A stretch of DNA of 22,567 bases from Solibacillus sp045640265 (GCA_045640265.1 JAZUES010000239.1:1-22567), one strand, 5' to 3'. Numbered from the stretch's first letter, positions 7,452 through 15,551 are shown. Made by a program: numbers and translations. Notes: generated by a model from the sequence alone, not told the origin.

Positions 7452-8150
7452 ATGTCAAACATAGAACAATATTTTTATAATGGTCAATTTTTATTAAGTT
7501 ATGAGGAAGCAAAATTACAGGTAAATCATGCAAATAGTCATATTGCAGAATCGTTTATTCAGTTATATTCAAAATATAATTATGAAAATTTCCCCAAGGT
7601 AACTAAGTTATTGGCTCAAAGCATTGAACGAGCGGATGAATCCTATGAAGAATTCGATGAAGTAGCGCAAATCCGTATGATTAAGGAAGAAAGTCAATTT
7701 ACTCAAGTAATTAAGCAGCTTGAACAGGATGCACTTAATGCGGATGATGAAAGAAAAGCGCAATCATTTTATATACAAGGTCATTTGTTTTTAATGGCAC
7801 ATCATTATGATGAAAGTGTGCACTGTTTTATGCAGGCGGTTAAGCATAACCCAAATAAAGCCCTTTATTACGGTAGTTGTGGACAAACGATGAACCGTTT
7901 TAATTGGTCGCCTTTTGATGTTTTACCCTATATTGAACGAGCGATTGAGCTAGATAGTCAAAATGCACGCTGGTATTGGAATAAAGTTCTTGTTTTAACG
8001 CAGCTGTATAAGGATTTGCAGGAGGAAGCATTTTTAGAAAATGCACTTATCGCGCTTGAAAAGGCAACTGAACTATGTCGTGAAGATCAACTATCTTTGC
8101 GAAATGGAATCGATTCGACTCTAGAAAATATGAAGGAATATTTATATTGA
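7452..8150 (+). CDS. TPR-repeat protein, possible C-terminal frameshift
   Basis: 232 residues, soluble and acidic. At least two tetratricopeptide-like repeats are visible: about 104-137 (a hydrophobic helix pair ending AVKHNPNK) and about 138-171 (ending AIELDSQ). The first 100 residues are helical without clear repeats. TPRs mediate protein contacts, so no specific role can be given. GGGGG lies 10 bases before the ATG. The gene stands alone between terminators. After the TGA at 8148, the frame one base over continues with a codon-like hydrophilic stretch (DEQKKANEKLVDKIEGI), suggesting that the native end was longer and a base has been lost or gained near 8134-8148. Confidence 0.8.
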   Translation: MSNIEQYFYNGQFLLSYEEAKLQVNHANSHIAESFIQLYSKYNYENFPKVTKLLAQSIERADESYEEFDEVAQIRMIKEESQFTQVIKQLEQDALNADDERKAQSFYIQGHLFLMAHHYDESVHCFMQAVKHNPNKALYYGSCGQTMNRFNWSPFDVLPYIERAIELDSQNARWYWNKVLVLTQLYKDLQEEAFLENALIALEKATELCREDQLSLRNGIDSTLENMKEYLY

Positions 8151-8207
8151 TGAACAAAAGAAAGCTAATGAAAAACTTGTAGATAAAATAGAGGGAATTA
8201 CCAATAC

Positions 8208-8241
8208 AAAAGGGCAGCTGAGCTTGATTAGCTGCCCTTTT
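8208..8241. terminator. Bidirectional terminator between the TPR gene and liaR
   Basis: Perfect 12-bp arms AAAAGGGCAGCT and AGCTGCCCTTTT with a 10-base loop. The A-run and T-run make it work both ways between convergent genes ending at 8150 and 8263. Confidence 0.85.
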
Positions 8242-8262
8242 GCATTTAATGAAAATCATTAA

Positions 8263-8892
8263 TTACTTCACTAATCCATTTTGAAATGCATAAACAACCG
8301 CCTGTGTACGGTCTTGTACTTCGAGTTTACTTAAAATATTGCTGACATGTGTTTTGACCGTTTTTAAGGCAATAAATAATTCCACAGCAATTTCTTGATT
8401 GGCTAAACCACGAGCCATACAAAGTAATACTTCCATCTCACGTTCGGTTAATTGGTCATGTAGAGGAGCAGAAGTACCGCGCATCCGCGCCATTACTTTT
8501 GTAGTCGCTTCAGGTTCAAGAACCGTTTCACCTGCCATTGTTTTTCGTATGGCCTCAGCAATTTGACGTGCATTTGATGTTTTTAAAATATAACTAATTG
8601 CACCTGCTTCAAGAGCAGGATAAAGTTTATCATCATCGATAAAACTTGTGACCATCATCACTTTTGCTTGTGGCCACTTCGCTAAAATTTCAGCTGTCGC
8701 TTCGGCACCTGTTTTGATGGGCATGACATTATCCATCAATACAAGATCAGGGCGTAATTCGAGCACCTTATCAATTGCTTCTTGACCGTTTGTTGCTTCT
8801 CCGATCACTTCAATATCAGGTTGCGCGGATAAATAAGCTGAAACCCCAATGCGTACCATTTCATGATCATCTGCAATGACAACTTTAATCAT
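8263..8892 (-). CDS. liaR: Response regulator LiaR/VraR
   Basis: 209 residues, NarL/FixJ family. The receiver domain (1-120) has the acidic pair in ADDH (D8, D9), the phosphoacceptor D54 in LVLMDN and the lysine in ILKTS. The LuxR-type HTH (about 145-209) has the usual LTEREMEVL and TVKTHVSNILSKL segments. Its place as the last gene of liaI-H-F-S-R identifies it as the regulator that activates its own operon when lipid II-targeting antibiotics or envelope damage are sensed. Its start overlaps the liaS stop by 8 bases, so translation is coupled. The sequence after D54 (NVMP) departs from the DLVM-type motif of B. subtilis LiaR, an ordinary divergence. Confidence 0.93.
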   Translation of the reverse strand: MIKVVIADDHEMVRIGVSAYLSAQPDIEVIGEATNGQEAIDKVLELRPDLVLMDNVMPIKTGAEATAEILAKWPQAKVMMVTSFIDDDKLYPALEAGAISYILKTSNARQIAEAIRKTMAGETVLEPEATTKVMARMRGTSAPLHDQLTEREMEVLLCMARGLANQEIAVELFIALKTVKTHVSNILSKLEVQDRTQAVVYAFQNGLVK

Positions 8893-9910
8893 CCAGTTGT
8901 TCCTCCTTTGTTAATGGCACTTTTACTTCAACGATTGTTCCTTCATCAGGTACGGAAACAATTTTATACGTACAGCCAATTTCCACAGCACGTTCCGCAA
9001 TATTTCGTAACCCGTAAGAGGACGTCTTATCGCCGTCGACATCAAAGCCCAGTCCGTTATCTTGAATGCGTAATATCGCCCATTGATCTCGTGCGATAAA
9101 CAGTAGCTCCACTTCGGATGCTTTTGCGTGTCGTAGGGTATTGGATAAGGCTTCTTGTGCAATGCGGAATAAATGATCTTCTTCCGCTTTTGAAAGGGCG
9201 ATTTCTTCAATTTGATAATCAATATTAAAGTATACTTTTTCCTGTAATTCTAAAATTAAATCTTCTAATCCTTCTGCTAAACTTTTATTTCGCAATGCGA
9301 CAGGACGTAAATGTAGTAATAATGCACGCATCTCCAGCTGTGCTTGTTGAACAATTTTTTCAACTTGACCAAGTTGCTTTTGTGCATTTTTGTTTTCTTC
9401 TTGTTCTGTTAATGCTGATAATAGCATAGAAGCTGCGAATAGTTGTTGTGACACAGAATCATGTAATTCACGTGCTAGACGTTGGCGCTCAGCAAGTAAC
9501 CGTTCTTGTACAATCGCATCATTTGTTTCTACTTTTTCATTCGATAAACGTTGCAAGGATGCCCGTTGTGTTTCAATGAGTTCATTGGCATCACGTAGCG
9601 CCTTTTTAAGTGAACCAGAAGTTTTTTTCAAACGCTTTGCAAAGTCGGGCTCTGCTATTTTTTTTACGTAACGTGTTGTATTATTTTCTCTCATCTTTAC
9701 AGCGATACTCATCCATAGTGCAAGAATGAAACTTAATGTACAGGCAGAAATAGCGAGAATACCCACAATCGGAATCTCGTAATTCGTCGATTCCCATAAA
9801 AAGGCCCATTTTTTTTCAGTTGGTTCACCAATTGTGAAAATTAATATATTCATCGCAAAAGATGCAAGTATCAAGAAAAGTATCAGAAATCGTCCAATAA
9901 ATGCAATCAT
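8885..9910 (-). CDS. liaS: Sensor histidine kinase LiaS/VraS
   Basis: 341 residues. Two transmembrane helices (about 4-25 and 46-70) enclose a short outer loop of about 20 residues, the intramembrane-sensing layout of LiaS. A cytoplasmic linker leads to the HisKA_3 domain with H150 in RELHDSVSQQ, and a HATPase_c domain with N257 (N box), DNGLGF at 284-289 (G1) and the YGLRNI segment. It phosphorylates LiaR and is held in check by LiaF. Its start overlaps the liaF stop in ATGA, so the genes are translationally coupled. All catalytic residues are present. Confidence 0.93.
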   Translation of the reverse strand: MIAFIGRFLILFLILASFAMNILIFTIGEPTEKKWAFLWESTNYEIPIVGILAISACTLSFILALWMSIAVKMRENNTTRYVKKIAEPDFAKRLKKTSGSLKKALRDANELIETQRASLQRLSNEKVETNDAIVQERLLAERQRLARELHDSVSQQLFAASMLLSALTEQEENKNAQKQLGQVEKIVQQAQLEMRALLLHLRPVALRNKSLAEGLEDLILELQEKVYFNIDYQIEEIALSKAEEDHLFRIAQEALSNTLRHAKASEVELLFIARDQWAILRIQDNGLGFDVDGDKTSSYGLRNIAERAVEIGCTYKIVSVPDEGTIVEVKVPLTKEEQLDD

Positions 9911-10584
9911 CCGCGCTGCACCTCCACATCACCAATCCAAGTAGAAACATAAAGTACAAGAATTCGTTTTGCATCCTCGGTACCGTCTTCAAAATGGAGT
10001 TGCTCTTTGATACATTGCTTAGGTGCGTATTGCAGGCAAGTTGCTTCACCGTATAAAGTTGAAAAATGTAGCTGAATCGTCACCTCATAGGGAACGACAA
10101 TGCGAATTTTCCCGAATGATTGTTGCACGATAATAATGGATTTACCATGTGGCAAAATCGTTTGGGTCGCATCGATTGTAATATCGCCAATGAAACGTTG
10201 GATTTGAATATCACGCCATTTATAGGCGTCCACTTCACCAATTGTTGAGCCAATAAGTTGATTTGGTTCTGAAGTAGCTTGTAGTATTTGCTTTTTGAGC
10301 TCTACGATTTCTTCCTTTTTCGTCATGTATTTATATAATAAAAAGAAAAGTAAACCAATAATAAGGAGTCTTAACGTCCATAAATTTATAATTGCGAAAA
10401 ATAAAAGTGCAAGCCCTGCCCATAGAAAGATTTTCTTTTTCTTTTTAAAGCTAAAAAACAGCAAAAGGACTCCAAAAATTAATAAGAAGACCGTACCATT
10501 ATTAAATAGCGTCAATTCAATTAAAACGATTAATGCAATGCTTATCGTTATAATCGCTAATTGATCTGAAGTGATTTTAGGCAT
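9907..10584 (-). CDS. liaF: LiaF/VraT, inhibitor of LiaS
   Basis: 225 residues from the ATG at 10584, which has GGAGG 7 bases upstream. A longer frame back to 10671 overlaps liaH and has no ribosome site, so it is rejected. Four hydrophobic segments within residues 1-90 precede a cytoplasmic domain (about 110-225) of beta-helical toast-rack type typical of LiaF C-termini (DUF2154), with the repeating pattern seen in FIGDITIDA and SFGKIRIVVP. In B. subtilis LiaF keeps LiaS inactive until the envelope is stressed; its S. aureus counterpart VraT is needed for VraSR signalling. Confidence 0.88.
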   Translation of the reverse strand: MPKITSDQLAIITISIALIVLIELTLFNNGTVFLLIFGVLLLFFSFKKKKKIFLWAGLALLFFAIINLWTLRLLIIGLLFFLLYKYMTKKEEIVELKKQILQATSEPNQLIGSTIGEVDAYKWRDIQIQRFIGDITIDATQTILPHGKSIIIVQQSFGKIRIVVPYEVTIQLHFSTLYGEATCLQYAPKQCIKEQLHFEDGTEDAKRILVLYVSTWIGDVEVQRG

Positions 10585-10614
10585 TCTGTATCCCTCCATT
10601 GAAACGACCAAAAT

Positions 10615-10638
10615 GGAGAAAGCAGTTTTGCTTCCTCC
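10615..10638 (-). promoter_or_regulatory. Intercistronic hairpin between liaH and liaF
   Basis: GGAGAAAGCA and TGCTTCCTCC pair with one mismatch around a 4-base loop in the 70-base gap. No proper U-run follows. It could be an attenuator or processing site that keeps liaFSR expression below liaIH, as is known for B. subtilis by partial termination after liaH. Inferred. Confidence 0.45.
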
Positions 10639-10654
10639 TTTTAGCAGTATATCA

Positions 10655-11281
10655 TTATTTTGGTTGGTCAATTAATTTTTGTTCTTTCTCAAGCCGTGCT
10701 AGTCGCGCTTCGAATGTCGTTACTTCGTATTTGTGATCAATGTTTTGTGCTAAATCATCAATGTAGTTGGATAACTCATCAAAATTATCGTCCTTGTTTG
10801 TTGTTAGCACTTTATCCATTTGATGATGAGCACGAATGACATTTTCTTTACCCATTAACTGCAGTTGGCGCACTTTCATATCTTTAATTTTATGCTTCAT
10901 TGTTTCAAACTTACGCTCAAGCGCAAAATATTCTTGATTTGCTGCATCGATGCTTGTAAGTAGCGCTTGTTTACGTGCTGTATAAGCTGTGACTTCATCT
11001 TGGGCAAAGGCGATTAACTCTGCTTCCTCAGTCGCCGTTGCTAAAATAAGTTGTTTTTCACGTTTTTTGAGCATATCCATTGTTTGTGCTAATTGTTGCT
11101 CTAATTCATTTTTTAGTTGTGCTTGTCGAGCAAGTAGTTTTCCTGTTGCTTCCGTTTGCTTTTCCGCTTCACGGATGTATTGATTTAACATGGAAATTGG
11201 GTTTTTTTCAACCTTTTTTTCAAACAAATCATGTAAATCCGCTTGAATTGAATATTTAAATTTCGTTAGTAAGTTTTTCAT
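10655..11281 (-). CDS. liaH: LiaH, PspA/IM30-family protein
   Basis: 208 residues of nearly continuous coiled coil, the PspA/IM30 signature, with an N-terminal amphipathic region (LTKFKYSIQADLHDLFEKK) and the conserved NPISMLNQYIREAE segment. PspA proteins assemble into ESCRT-III-like rings or rods on damaged inner membranes; LiaH is the main induced effector of the B. subtilis Lia response and is recruited to the membrane by LiaI. ATG follows AAGGAGCGG. It lies 13 bases after liaI. Length is slightly below B. subtilis LiaH (225). Confidence 0.93.
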   Translation of the reverse strand: MKNLLTKFKYSIQADLHDLFEKKVEKNPISMLNQYIREAEKQTEATGKLLARQAQLKNELEQQLAQTMDMLKKREKQLILATATEEAELIAFAQDEVTAYTARKQALLTSIDAANQEYFALERKFETMKHKIKDMKVRQLQLMGKENVIRAHHQMDKVLTTNKDDNFDELSNYIDDLAQNIDHKYEVTTFEARLARLEKEQKLIDQPK

Positions 11282-11294
11282 TTTAAACCGCTCC

Positions 11295-11651
11295 TTATTT
11301 AGTTAATTTTGCCCATTCACGTTCAAAGTTTGTGAAGGGATCTTCTTCTACTTCTTCTTTTGCTGAAAAAATTTCAAGTTTTTCATTTTTACGTGTTTTG
11401 AACAGGTAGTATAGAATTCCAACAGCCACTAATCCGATAAAACCAGGAACATTTGATAATGCACTTACTAAACCTGCAAGTGCTACGACGATACTCATAA
11501 CTTTTCCAAAAGTGGATGTGCTCTCTGTGTAATAATGTAAACCAGCTGCTACTAGTAAGCCTGACACTAATAATCCAACGACTGGTAACAATAAACCTAA
11601 TGCAATCATCGCTGCGACGAAACCGGCAGAATATAAGAAAAACTTCTTCAT
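11295..11651 (-). CDS. liaI: LiaI-like membrane anchor
   Basis: 118 residues (B. subtilis LiaI 126). Three or four hydrophobic segments between residues 4 and 85 are followed by a charged cytoplasmic tail ending FEREWAKLTK, which matches the EWEEFLKKK-like end of LiaI. It comes first in the operon, directly before liaH, as in B. subtilis, where LiaI anchors LiaH at the membrane. GGAGG precedes the ATG. The sequence match is weak outside the tail, so the call rests on layout, tail and position. Confidence 0.82.
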   Translation of the reverse strand: MKKFFLYSAGFVAAMIALGLLLPVVGLLVSGLLVAAGLHYYTESTSTFGKVMSIVVALAGLVSALSNVPGFIGLVAVGILYYLFKTRKNEKLEIFSAKEEVEEDPFTNFEREWAKLTK

Positions 11652-11755
11652 TGCGATTATTCCTCCTCGTATTTGATATCTTTATGTTATAGTGGATTCG
11701 AATTTAAAATAACGACCTGTAACTGTATCTTCATCTAGGTCTAGAGGCTGAGATC

Positions 11756-11792
11756 GTCTAAGACTAAATGATTTCAACTATTTTAGTGTCTT
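11756..11792 (-). promoter_or_regulatory. Candidate LiaR operator upstream of liaI
   Basis: In the 299-base gap between liaI and yneF, GTCTAAGAC (11756-11764) is a 4-1-4 palindrome, and AAGACTAAAT (11760-11769) faces ATTTTAGTGTCTT (11780-11792) as an inverted repeat. This gives the ACT...AGT arrangement reported for VraR/LiaR sites. It lies 105-141 bases before the liaI ATG; a TATAAC -10-like sequence lies downstream without a good -35, as expected of an activated promoter. Confidence 0.5.
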
Positions 11793-11870
11793 AAAAGCAA
11801 ATATTTTGGAGGAAATCTAATAAGAAAAGACATCAACTCGCCCTATTTTTGGTAAGTTGTGTTTTTCTAA

Positions 11871-11899
11871 TAGAAACACCCATCTTTTTAGTGTATAAT
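11871..11899 (+). promoter_or_regulatory. Sigma-A promoter of yneF
   Basis: TAGAAA (11871-11876) and a perfect TATAAT (11894-11899) are 17 bases apart, 52 bases before the yneF ATG. The -35 is weak. Confidence 0.55.
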
Positions 11900-11950
11900 C
11901 CTTCATGGAGAGTTTATCTCGGTACATAGTAGTGGAGGAGGTTGGACAGT

Positions 11951-12172
11951 ATGCAAACATGGATTTGGATTCTTATCGTAATCGTAGCTCTTATCGGGGG
12001 CGTGGCAATTGGTTTCTACGCAGCTCGTCAATATATGATGAAGTATTTAAAAGAAAATCCACCAATTAACGAACAAATGATTCGCGTAATGATGGCACAA
12101 ATGGGACGCAAACCATCTGAAAAACAAGTTCGTCAAATGATGTCTCAAATGAACAAGTTCCAAGATAAATAA
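11951..12172 (+). CDS. yneF: UPF0154 family membrane protein YneF
   Basis: 73 residues (B. subtilis YneF 72). One N-terminal transmembrane helix (about 3-24) is followed by the family's conserved cytoplasmic part, YMMKYLKENPPINEQMIRVM, then MGRKPSEKQ and a Met/Gln-rich end. The ATG at 11951 has GGAGG 9 bases upstream; a TTG three codons earlier lies at the ribosome site and is rejected. Monocistronic with its own terminator. Function in the cell is unknown. Confidence 0.93.
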   Translation: MQTWIWILIVIVALIGGVAIGFYAARQYMMKYLKENPPINEQMIRVMMAQMGRKPSEKQVRQMMSQMNKFQDK

Positions 12173-12187
12173 ATAAATATATGTAAG

Positions 12188-12221
12188 CTACCTTCATTCA
12201 TTGTTTTGAAGGTAGTTTTTT
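12188..12221 (+). terminator. Terminator of yneF
   Basis: Perfect 9-bp arms CTACCTTCA and TGAAGGTAG with a 10-base loop, then six T. The next 180 bases up to luxS hold no gene or clear regulatory element that I can see. Confidence 0.9.
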
Positions 12222-12398
12222 GTTTGTGAATAAGAAAGAAGAAGTCTCAAGGAAATCTGTTTTTCTAATGTCAAACTCGCTTTATTGGGTCGTTAATTAT
12301 CGGATTGCGGAATTATTTTCTTTTAAATCTGAATATTCTATTGATTTAAAAAACCTAGTAGTCTACTCTTAAATGAATAAAAAGTTGGAGGGACGAAA

Positions 12399-12872
12399 AT
12401 GACAGTAGAAAAAACAAATGTCGAAAGCTTTGATTTAGATCATACGAAAGTAGTGGCACCTTATGTACGGTTAGCAGGAACGAAGGCTGGTATAAAAGGG
12501 GATATTGTAACGAAATATGATATCCGTTTTAAACAGCCAAACAAAGAACATATGGAAATGCCAGCGCTACATTCACTAGAGCATTTAATGGCTGATCGTA
12601 TTCGTAATCATTCAGATGCAGTAGTGGATCTTTCGCCAATGGGTTGTCAAACGGGTTTTTACGTATCCTTTATCAATTATGATGATTATGAAGGGATTTT
12701 AGAGATTTTACAAAAAACAGTACAAGACGTTTTAGAAGCAACAGCTGTACCAGCGTGCAATGAAGTGCAATGTGGTTGGGCAGCGAGTCATAGTTTAGAA
12801 GGTGCTCAAGCATTAGCAAAGGAATTTTTAGAGAAACGTGCGGAGTGGCATATCGTTTTTAACGAAGAGTAA
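12399..12872 (+). CDS. luxS: S-ribosylhomocysteine lyase LuxS
   Basis: 157 residues, the usual LuxS length. The metal ligands are H58 and H62 in HSLEH and C125 in EVQCGWA; E61 and C83 (PMGCQTGFY) are the catalytic residues. LuxS splits S-ribosylhomocysteine into homocysteine and DPD, the precursor of autoinducer AI-2, in the activated methyl cycle. GGAGG lies 8 bases before the ATG. It is transcribed alone and no pfs/mtnN or cysteine-metabolism gene is adjacent. I see no SAM riboswitch or T-box in the upstream 180 bases. Confidence 0.97.
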   Translation: MTVEKTNVESFDLDHTKVVAPYVRLAGTKAGIKGDIVTKYDIRFKQPNKEHMEMPALHSLEHLMADRIRNHSDAVVDLSPMGCQTGFYVSFINYDDYEGILEILQKTVQDVLEATAVPACNEVQCGWAASHSLEGAQALAKEFLEKRAEWHIVFNEE

Positions 12873-12874
12873 CG

Positions 12875-12912
12875 AAAAGGATGAGCGTCCAAATAGGGAT
12901 GCTCATCCTTTT
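12875..12912 (+). terminator. Terminator between luxS and yqkD
   Basis: Arms AAAAGGATGAGC and GCTCATCCTTTT pair, and the stem extends inward by a few bases. A-run and T-run make it usable in both directions between convergent genes. Confidence 0.9.
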
Positions 12913-12919
12913 TACACAG

Positions 12920-13870
12920 TTATTCAGTTATTTCAGAGATACGTTCGTTGCGATATTGCGGCACATAGTCATGCAAAAATTTAGCTACCGTTTGTTCATA
13001 TTCAAGTGGGGATTCATTGAAAGATTTTGCATGTGCACCTTTATCAAAAATCTTTAACATTTTGTCTCCAAGTTTTGCTTCATATAACTTTCTCGACATG
13101 TCTGCTGGAATAAAATCATCTGGTTCACTGTGAACAAATAGTACGGGTTGTTCAATATTTGTCACAGCTTTCAAAGGATCTACATCAGATAAAGAATAGC
13201 CATCTCGCAGTTTTAAAAATAGGTTCGCAAAGGGAATTGAATATTTTGGAGAGACGGGTAAAGAATCTTTGGAGATTTTTTGTAGTAGTTCAGGGAAATT
13301 TGAAAACGCACAGTCAGAAACATAAAAGTTTGCCTGATTTTCTAATGTGCCTGCATACAGAATAGTTGTTACGGCTCCCATTGACTCCCCGTGAATGCCA
13401 AGTAGTGCATCTTCACCAATTTTTTCACGTACTGACTGCACCATTGCTTGTAAATCCAATTTTTCATAATGCCCGTAACTTGTTGTCTTTCCTTCTGATT
13501 CCCCATGTCTACGATGATCATAGACGATTGCATTAAAGCCAAGATGCTCGAACATGCGTGCATATTTCATCGAATTTATTTTATTTTCTGTTACACCATG
13601 ACAGATGATGACGGTATTAGTCGTATCTAACGGCTTTAAAAAGACCCCTTTAATCGAATAACCATTGGGTGAAGTAATCGTAAGTAATTCTTTTGGACAG
13701 CTTTCATACCAAACTTCATCAAAACGTTTTGCTTGTTGTTCACGCTCGTAAATGAAGGAATCATCCTTCTTTTTAATATACATAATTTTATTTGTTACAA
13801 GATAGCCAGTAACCGCTGTAGCGATTGCTGTTGTAGCAAGTCCTGAAGCGAGTACGTACTTTTTCTTCAT
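12920..13870 (-). CDS. yqkD: Alpha/beta hydrolase, YqkD-like
   Basis: 316 residues (B. subtilis YqkD 305). An N-terminal membrane anchor (about 5-26) is followed by an alpha/beta-hydrolase fold. The likely triad is S163 in GESMG, an Asp at 251/252 in SEPDDFIP, and H280 in GAHAKS; HG at 91-92 supplies the oxyanion hole. The family includes serine esterases and peptidases of the dienelactone-hydrolase or BEM46 type; the substrate is unknown. GAGGTG precedes the ATG. It is monocistronic and belongs to the yqk gene group also present here (yqkE, yqkF, nudF). Confidence 0.85.
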   Translation of the reverse strand: MKKKYVLASGLATTAIATAVTGYLVTNKIMYIKKKDDSFIYEREQQAKRFDEVWYESCPKELLTITSPNGYSIKGVFLKPLDTTNTVIICHGVTENKINSMKYARMFEHLGFNAIVYDHRRHGESEGKTTSYGHYEKLDLQAMVQSVREKIGEDALLGIHGESMGAVTTILYAGTLENQANFYVSDCAFSNFPELLQKISKDSLPVSPKYSIPFANLFLKLRDGYSLSDVDPLKAVTNIEQPVLFVHSEPDDFIPADMSRKLYEAKLGDKMLKIFDKGAHAKSFNESPLEYEQTVAKFLHDYVPQYRNERISEITE

Positions 13871-13932
13871 AACTGCACCTCACTGCTGTTTTTTACTATT
13901 ATATTTCTTTTTCAGAAAAATAAATCAACTAA

Positions 13933-13961
13933 TTGATTCGGCTGTCAAATATATCTATAAA
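13933..13961 (+). promoter_or_regulatory. Sigma-A promoter of the thiolase gene
   Basis: TTGATT (13933-13938) and TATAAA (13956-13961) are 17 bases apart. The 5' leader of about 80 bases shows no obvious structure. Confidence 0.55.
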
Positions 13962-14049
13962 AAGGACAAAATGTTTGATAAAATGACTACTAGAATAATG
14001 CAAGTTTATTCTAAACACAAAGGTGAATGGTAGAAATAGGGGGTAAATT

Positions 14050-15231
14050 ATGACACAAGAAGTCGTAATCGTAAGTGCTGTACGTACTGCGATTGGTTCA
14101 TTTCAAGGATCATTAAAGGATATTCCAGCAACAACTTTAGGGAGTATTGTTATAAAAGAAGCGTTGCAACGAATTGACTTAGACGCGACATTAGTCGATG
14201 AAGTCATTATGGGGAATGTATTAGCTGCCGGCTCAGGACAAAATCCAGCAAGACAAGCGAGTATTCAAGCAGGAATACCACATGCAGTGCCTGCGATGAC
14301 CATTAATAAAGTATGTGGTTCGGGTCTAAAGGCCGTTCATTTAGCGATGCAAGCAATTGTAGCAGGGGATGCTGATATTGTCGTTGCAGGTGGCTTTGAA
14401 AATATGAGTCAAGCACCATACGTTTTACAAAATGCGCGTGAAGGCTTCCGCATGGGCGATCAAAAAGTAGTAGATACGATGATTAAAGATGGCTTATGGT
14501 GTGCATTTAATGATTATCATATGGGGATTACAGCAGAAAATTTATGTGACCAATATGATATTAAACGCGAAGAACAAGACGCTTTTTCAGCACGTTCACA
14601 AGCACGTGCTAGTGCGGCAATTGAAGCAGGAAAATTTGTTGATGAAATCGTGCCAGTTGAAATTCCGCAACGTAAAGGGGAGCCAATTGTTTTCGCACAA
14701 GATGAGTATGTTAAAAAGGGATCAACTGCTGAAAAATTAGCCGGGTTACGTCCAGCATTTAAAAAAGAAGGATCAGTAACAGCAGGTAATGCATCGGGTA
14801 TTAATGACGGGGCAGCAGCAGTTGTTGTCATGTCGAAACAGCGTGCATTGGAATTAGGGTTAACACCTATGGCTACAATTGTTGCCAATGCTAGTGCTGG
14901 TGTCGATCCAGCGGTTATGGGAATTGGCCCAGTACAAGCAGTGAAAAAAGCATTATCGAAAGCAAATTTAACATTAGAGCAAATGGATTTAGTCGAGGCA
15001 AATGAAGCTTTTGCTGCTCAAGCAATAGCAGTTGATCGCGAATTAGCCTTTAATCATGATAAACTAAATGTAAATGGCGGAGCAATTGCACTAGGTCACC
15101 CAATTGGTGCTAGTGGTACGCGAATTTTAGTGTCACTTCTCCATGAAATGCAAAAGCAGGATGCACAATATGGTCTGGCTACGCTTTGCATCGGAGGCGG
15201 ACAAGGAGTCGCAACAATCGTTCAACGCTAA
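14050..15231 (+). CDS. Acetyl-CoA C-acetyltransferase (thiolase)
   Basis: 393 residues, the standard length of biosynthetic-type thiolases. The catalytic residues are all present: C89 in NKVCGSGLKA (acylated), H350 in GHPIGASG and C380 in CIGGGQG (general base). It condenses two acetyl-CoA to acetoacetyl-CoA or runs in reverse in short-chain fatty acid, ketone-body or mevalonate metabolism. AGGGGG precedes the ATG. No acyl-CoA dehydrogenase, hydroxybutyryl-CoA dehydrogenase or CoA-transferase gene adjoins, so the direction cannot be inferred. It is followed after 23 bases by yqkE, perhaps cotranscribed. Confidence 0.95.
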   Translation: MTQEVVIVSAVRTAIGSFQGSLKDIPATTLGSIVIKEALQRIDLDATLVDEVIMGNVLAAGSGQNPARQASIQAGIPHAVPAMTINKVCGSGLKAVHLAMQAIVAGDADIVVAGGFENMSQAPYVLQNAREGFRMGDQKVVDTMIKDGLWCAFNDYHMGITAENLCDQYDIKREEQDAFSARSQARASAAIEAGKFVDEIVPVEIPQRKGEPIVFAQDEYVKKGSTAEKLAGLRPAFKKEGSVTAGNASGINDGAAAVVVMSKQRALELGLTPMATIVANASAGVDPAVMGIGPVQAVKKALSKANLTLEQMDLVEANEAFAAQAIAVDRELAFNHDKLNVNGGAIALGHPIGASGTRILVSLLHEMQKQDAQYGLATLCIGGGQGVATIVQR

Positions 15232-15254
15232 TATTAATAGAAGGTGAACAAAAA

Positions 15255-15512
15255 ATGGCAAGAAAAAAACAGCAACAACGTAACACAAATGAATTTGATC
15301 TACCGAAAGAAAAGGGAGCCACACTTGCAGATCAATTAGGTGGCGATGTATTAGCAAAATTAAAAGCAGCTAAGAAAGAAATGGTTGCAGAAGAAACGGC
15401 AAAAGAAGAAGAGCGTATTGCAAAAGCAGCATTTGATAAAAAACAACGCGAAAAAAATATGAGCTTTGAAGAGCTGTTAAACCAATACGGCGATAAAGGT
15501 TCGAAGTTTTAA
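15255..15512 (+). CDS. yqkE: YqkE-like DUF3886 protein
   Basis: 85 residues, highly charged and helical. The features are a basic Gln-rich start (ARKKQQQR), a central LGGDVLAKLKAAKKE segment, an Ala/Glu/Lys-rich coiled-coil region and a conserved-looking end, NMSFEELLNQYGDKGSKF. This matches B. subtilis YqkE (DUF3886, about 73 residues). AAGGTGA lies before the ATG at 15255; the frame is open further upstream but runs into the thiolase gene without a ribosome site. No function is known. Confidence 0.82.
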   Translation: MARKKQQQRNTNEFDLPKEKGATLADQLGGDVLAKLKAAKKEMVAEETAKEEERIAKAAFDKKQREKNMSFEELLNQYGDKGSKF

Positions 15513-15517
15513 TTCAG

Positions 15518-15551
15518 AAAAAGGCTGAGCGCATAATAGCTCAGCCTTTTT
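15518..15551 (+). terminator. Bidirectional terminator between yqkE and the VanZ-like gene
   Basis: Perfect 13-bp arms AAAAAGGCTGAGC and GCTCAGCCTTTTT around an 8-base loop. The last codons and the TGA (15543-15541) of the leftward VanZ-like gene lie inside the right arm. Confidence 0.9.

Noticed and set aside
11808..11820. GGAGG ribosome site suggesting a small gene between liaI and yneF
   Set aside because: It is followed by ATCTAATAAG, with no start codon at a usable distance and an immediate stop; no conserved-looking peptide follows.
12222..12398. A SAM riboswitch or T-box leader before luxS
   Set aside because: No terminator-antiterminator pair or T-box motif is visible, and the sequence is unstructured by eye.
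14517..14888. A 123-codon minus-strand open frame inside the thiolase gene
   Set aside because: It lies fully antisense to a gene with intact catalytic motifs, has no ribosome site and a low-complexity Ala/Ser/Pro-rich product.
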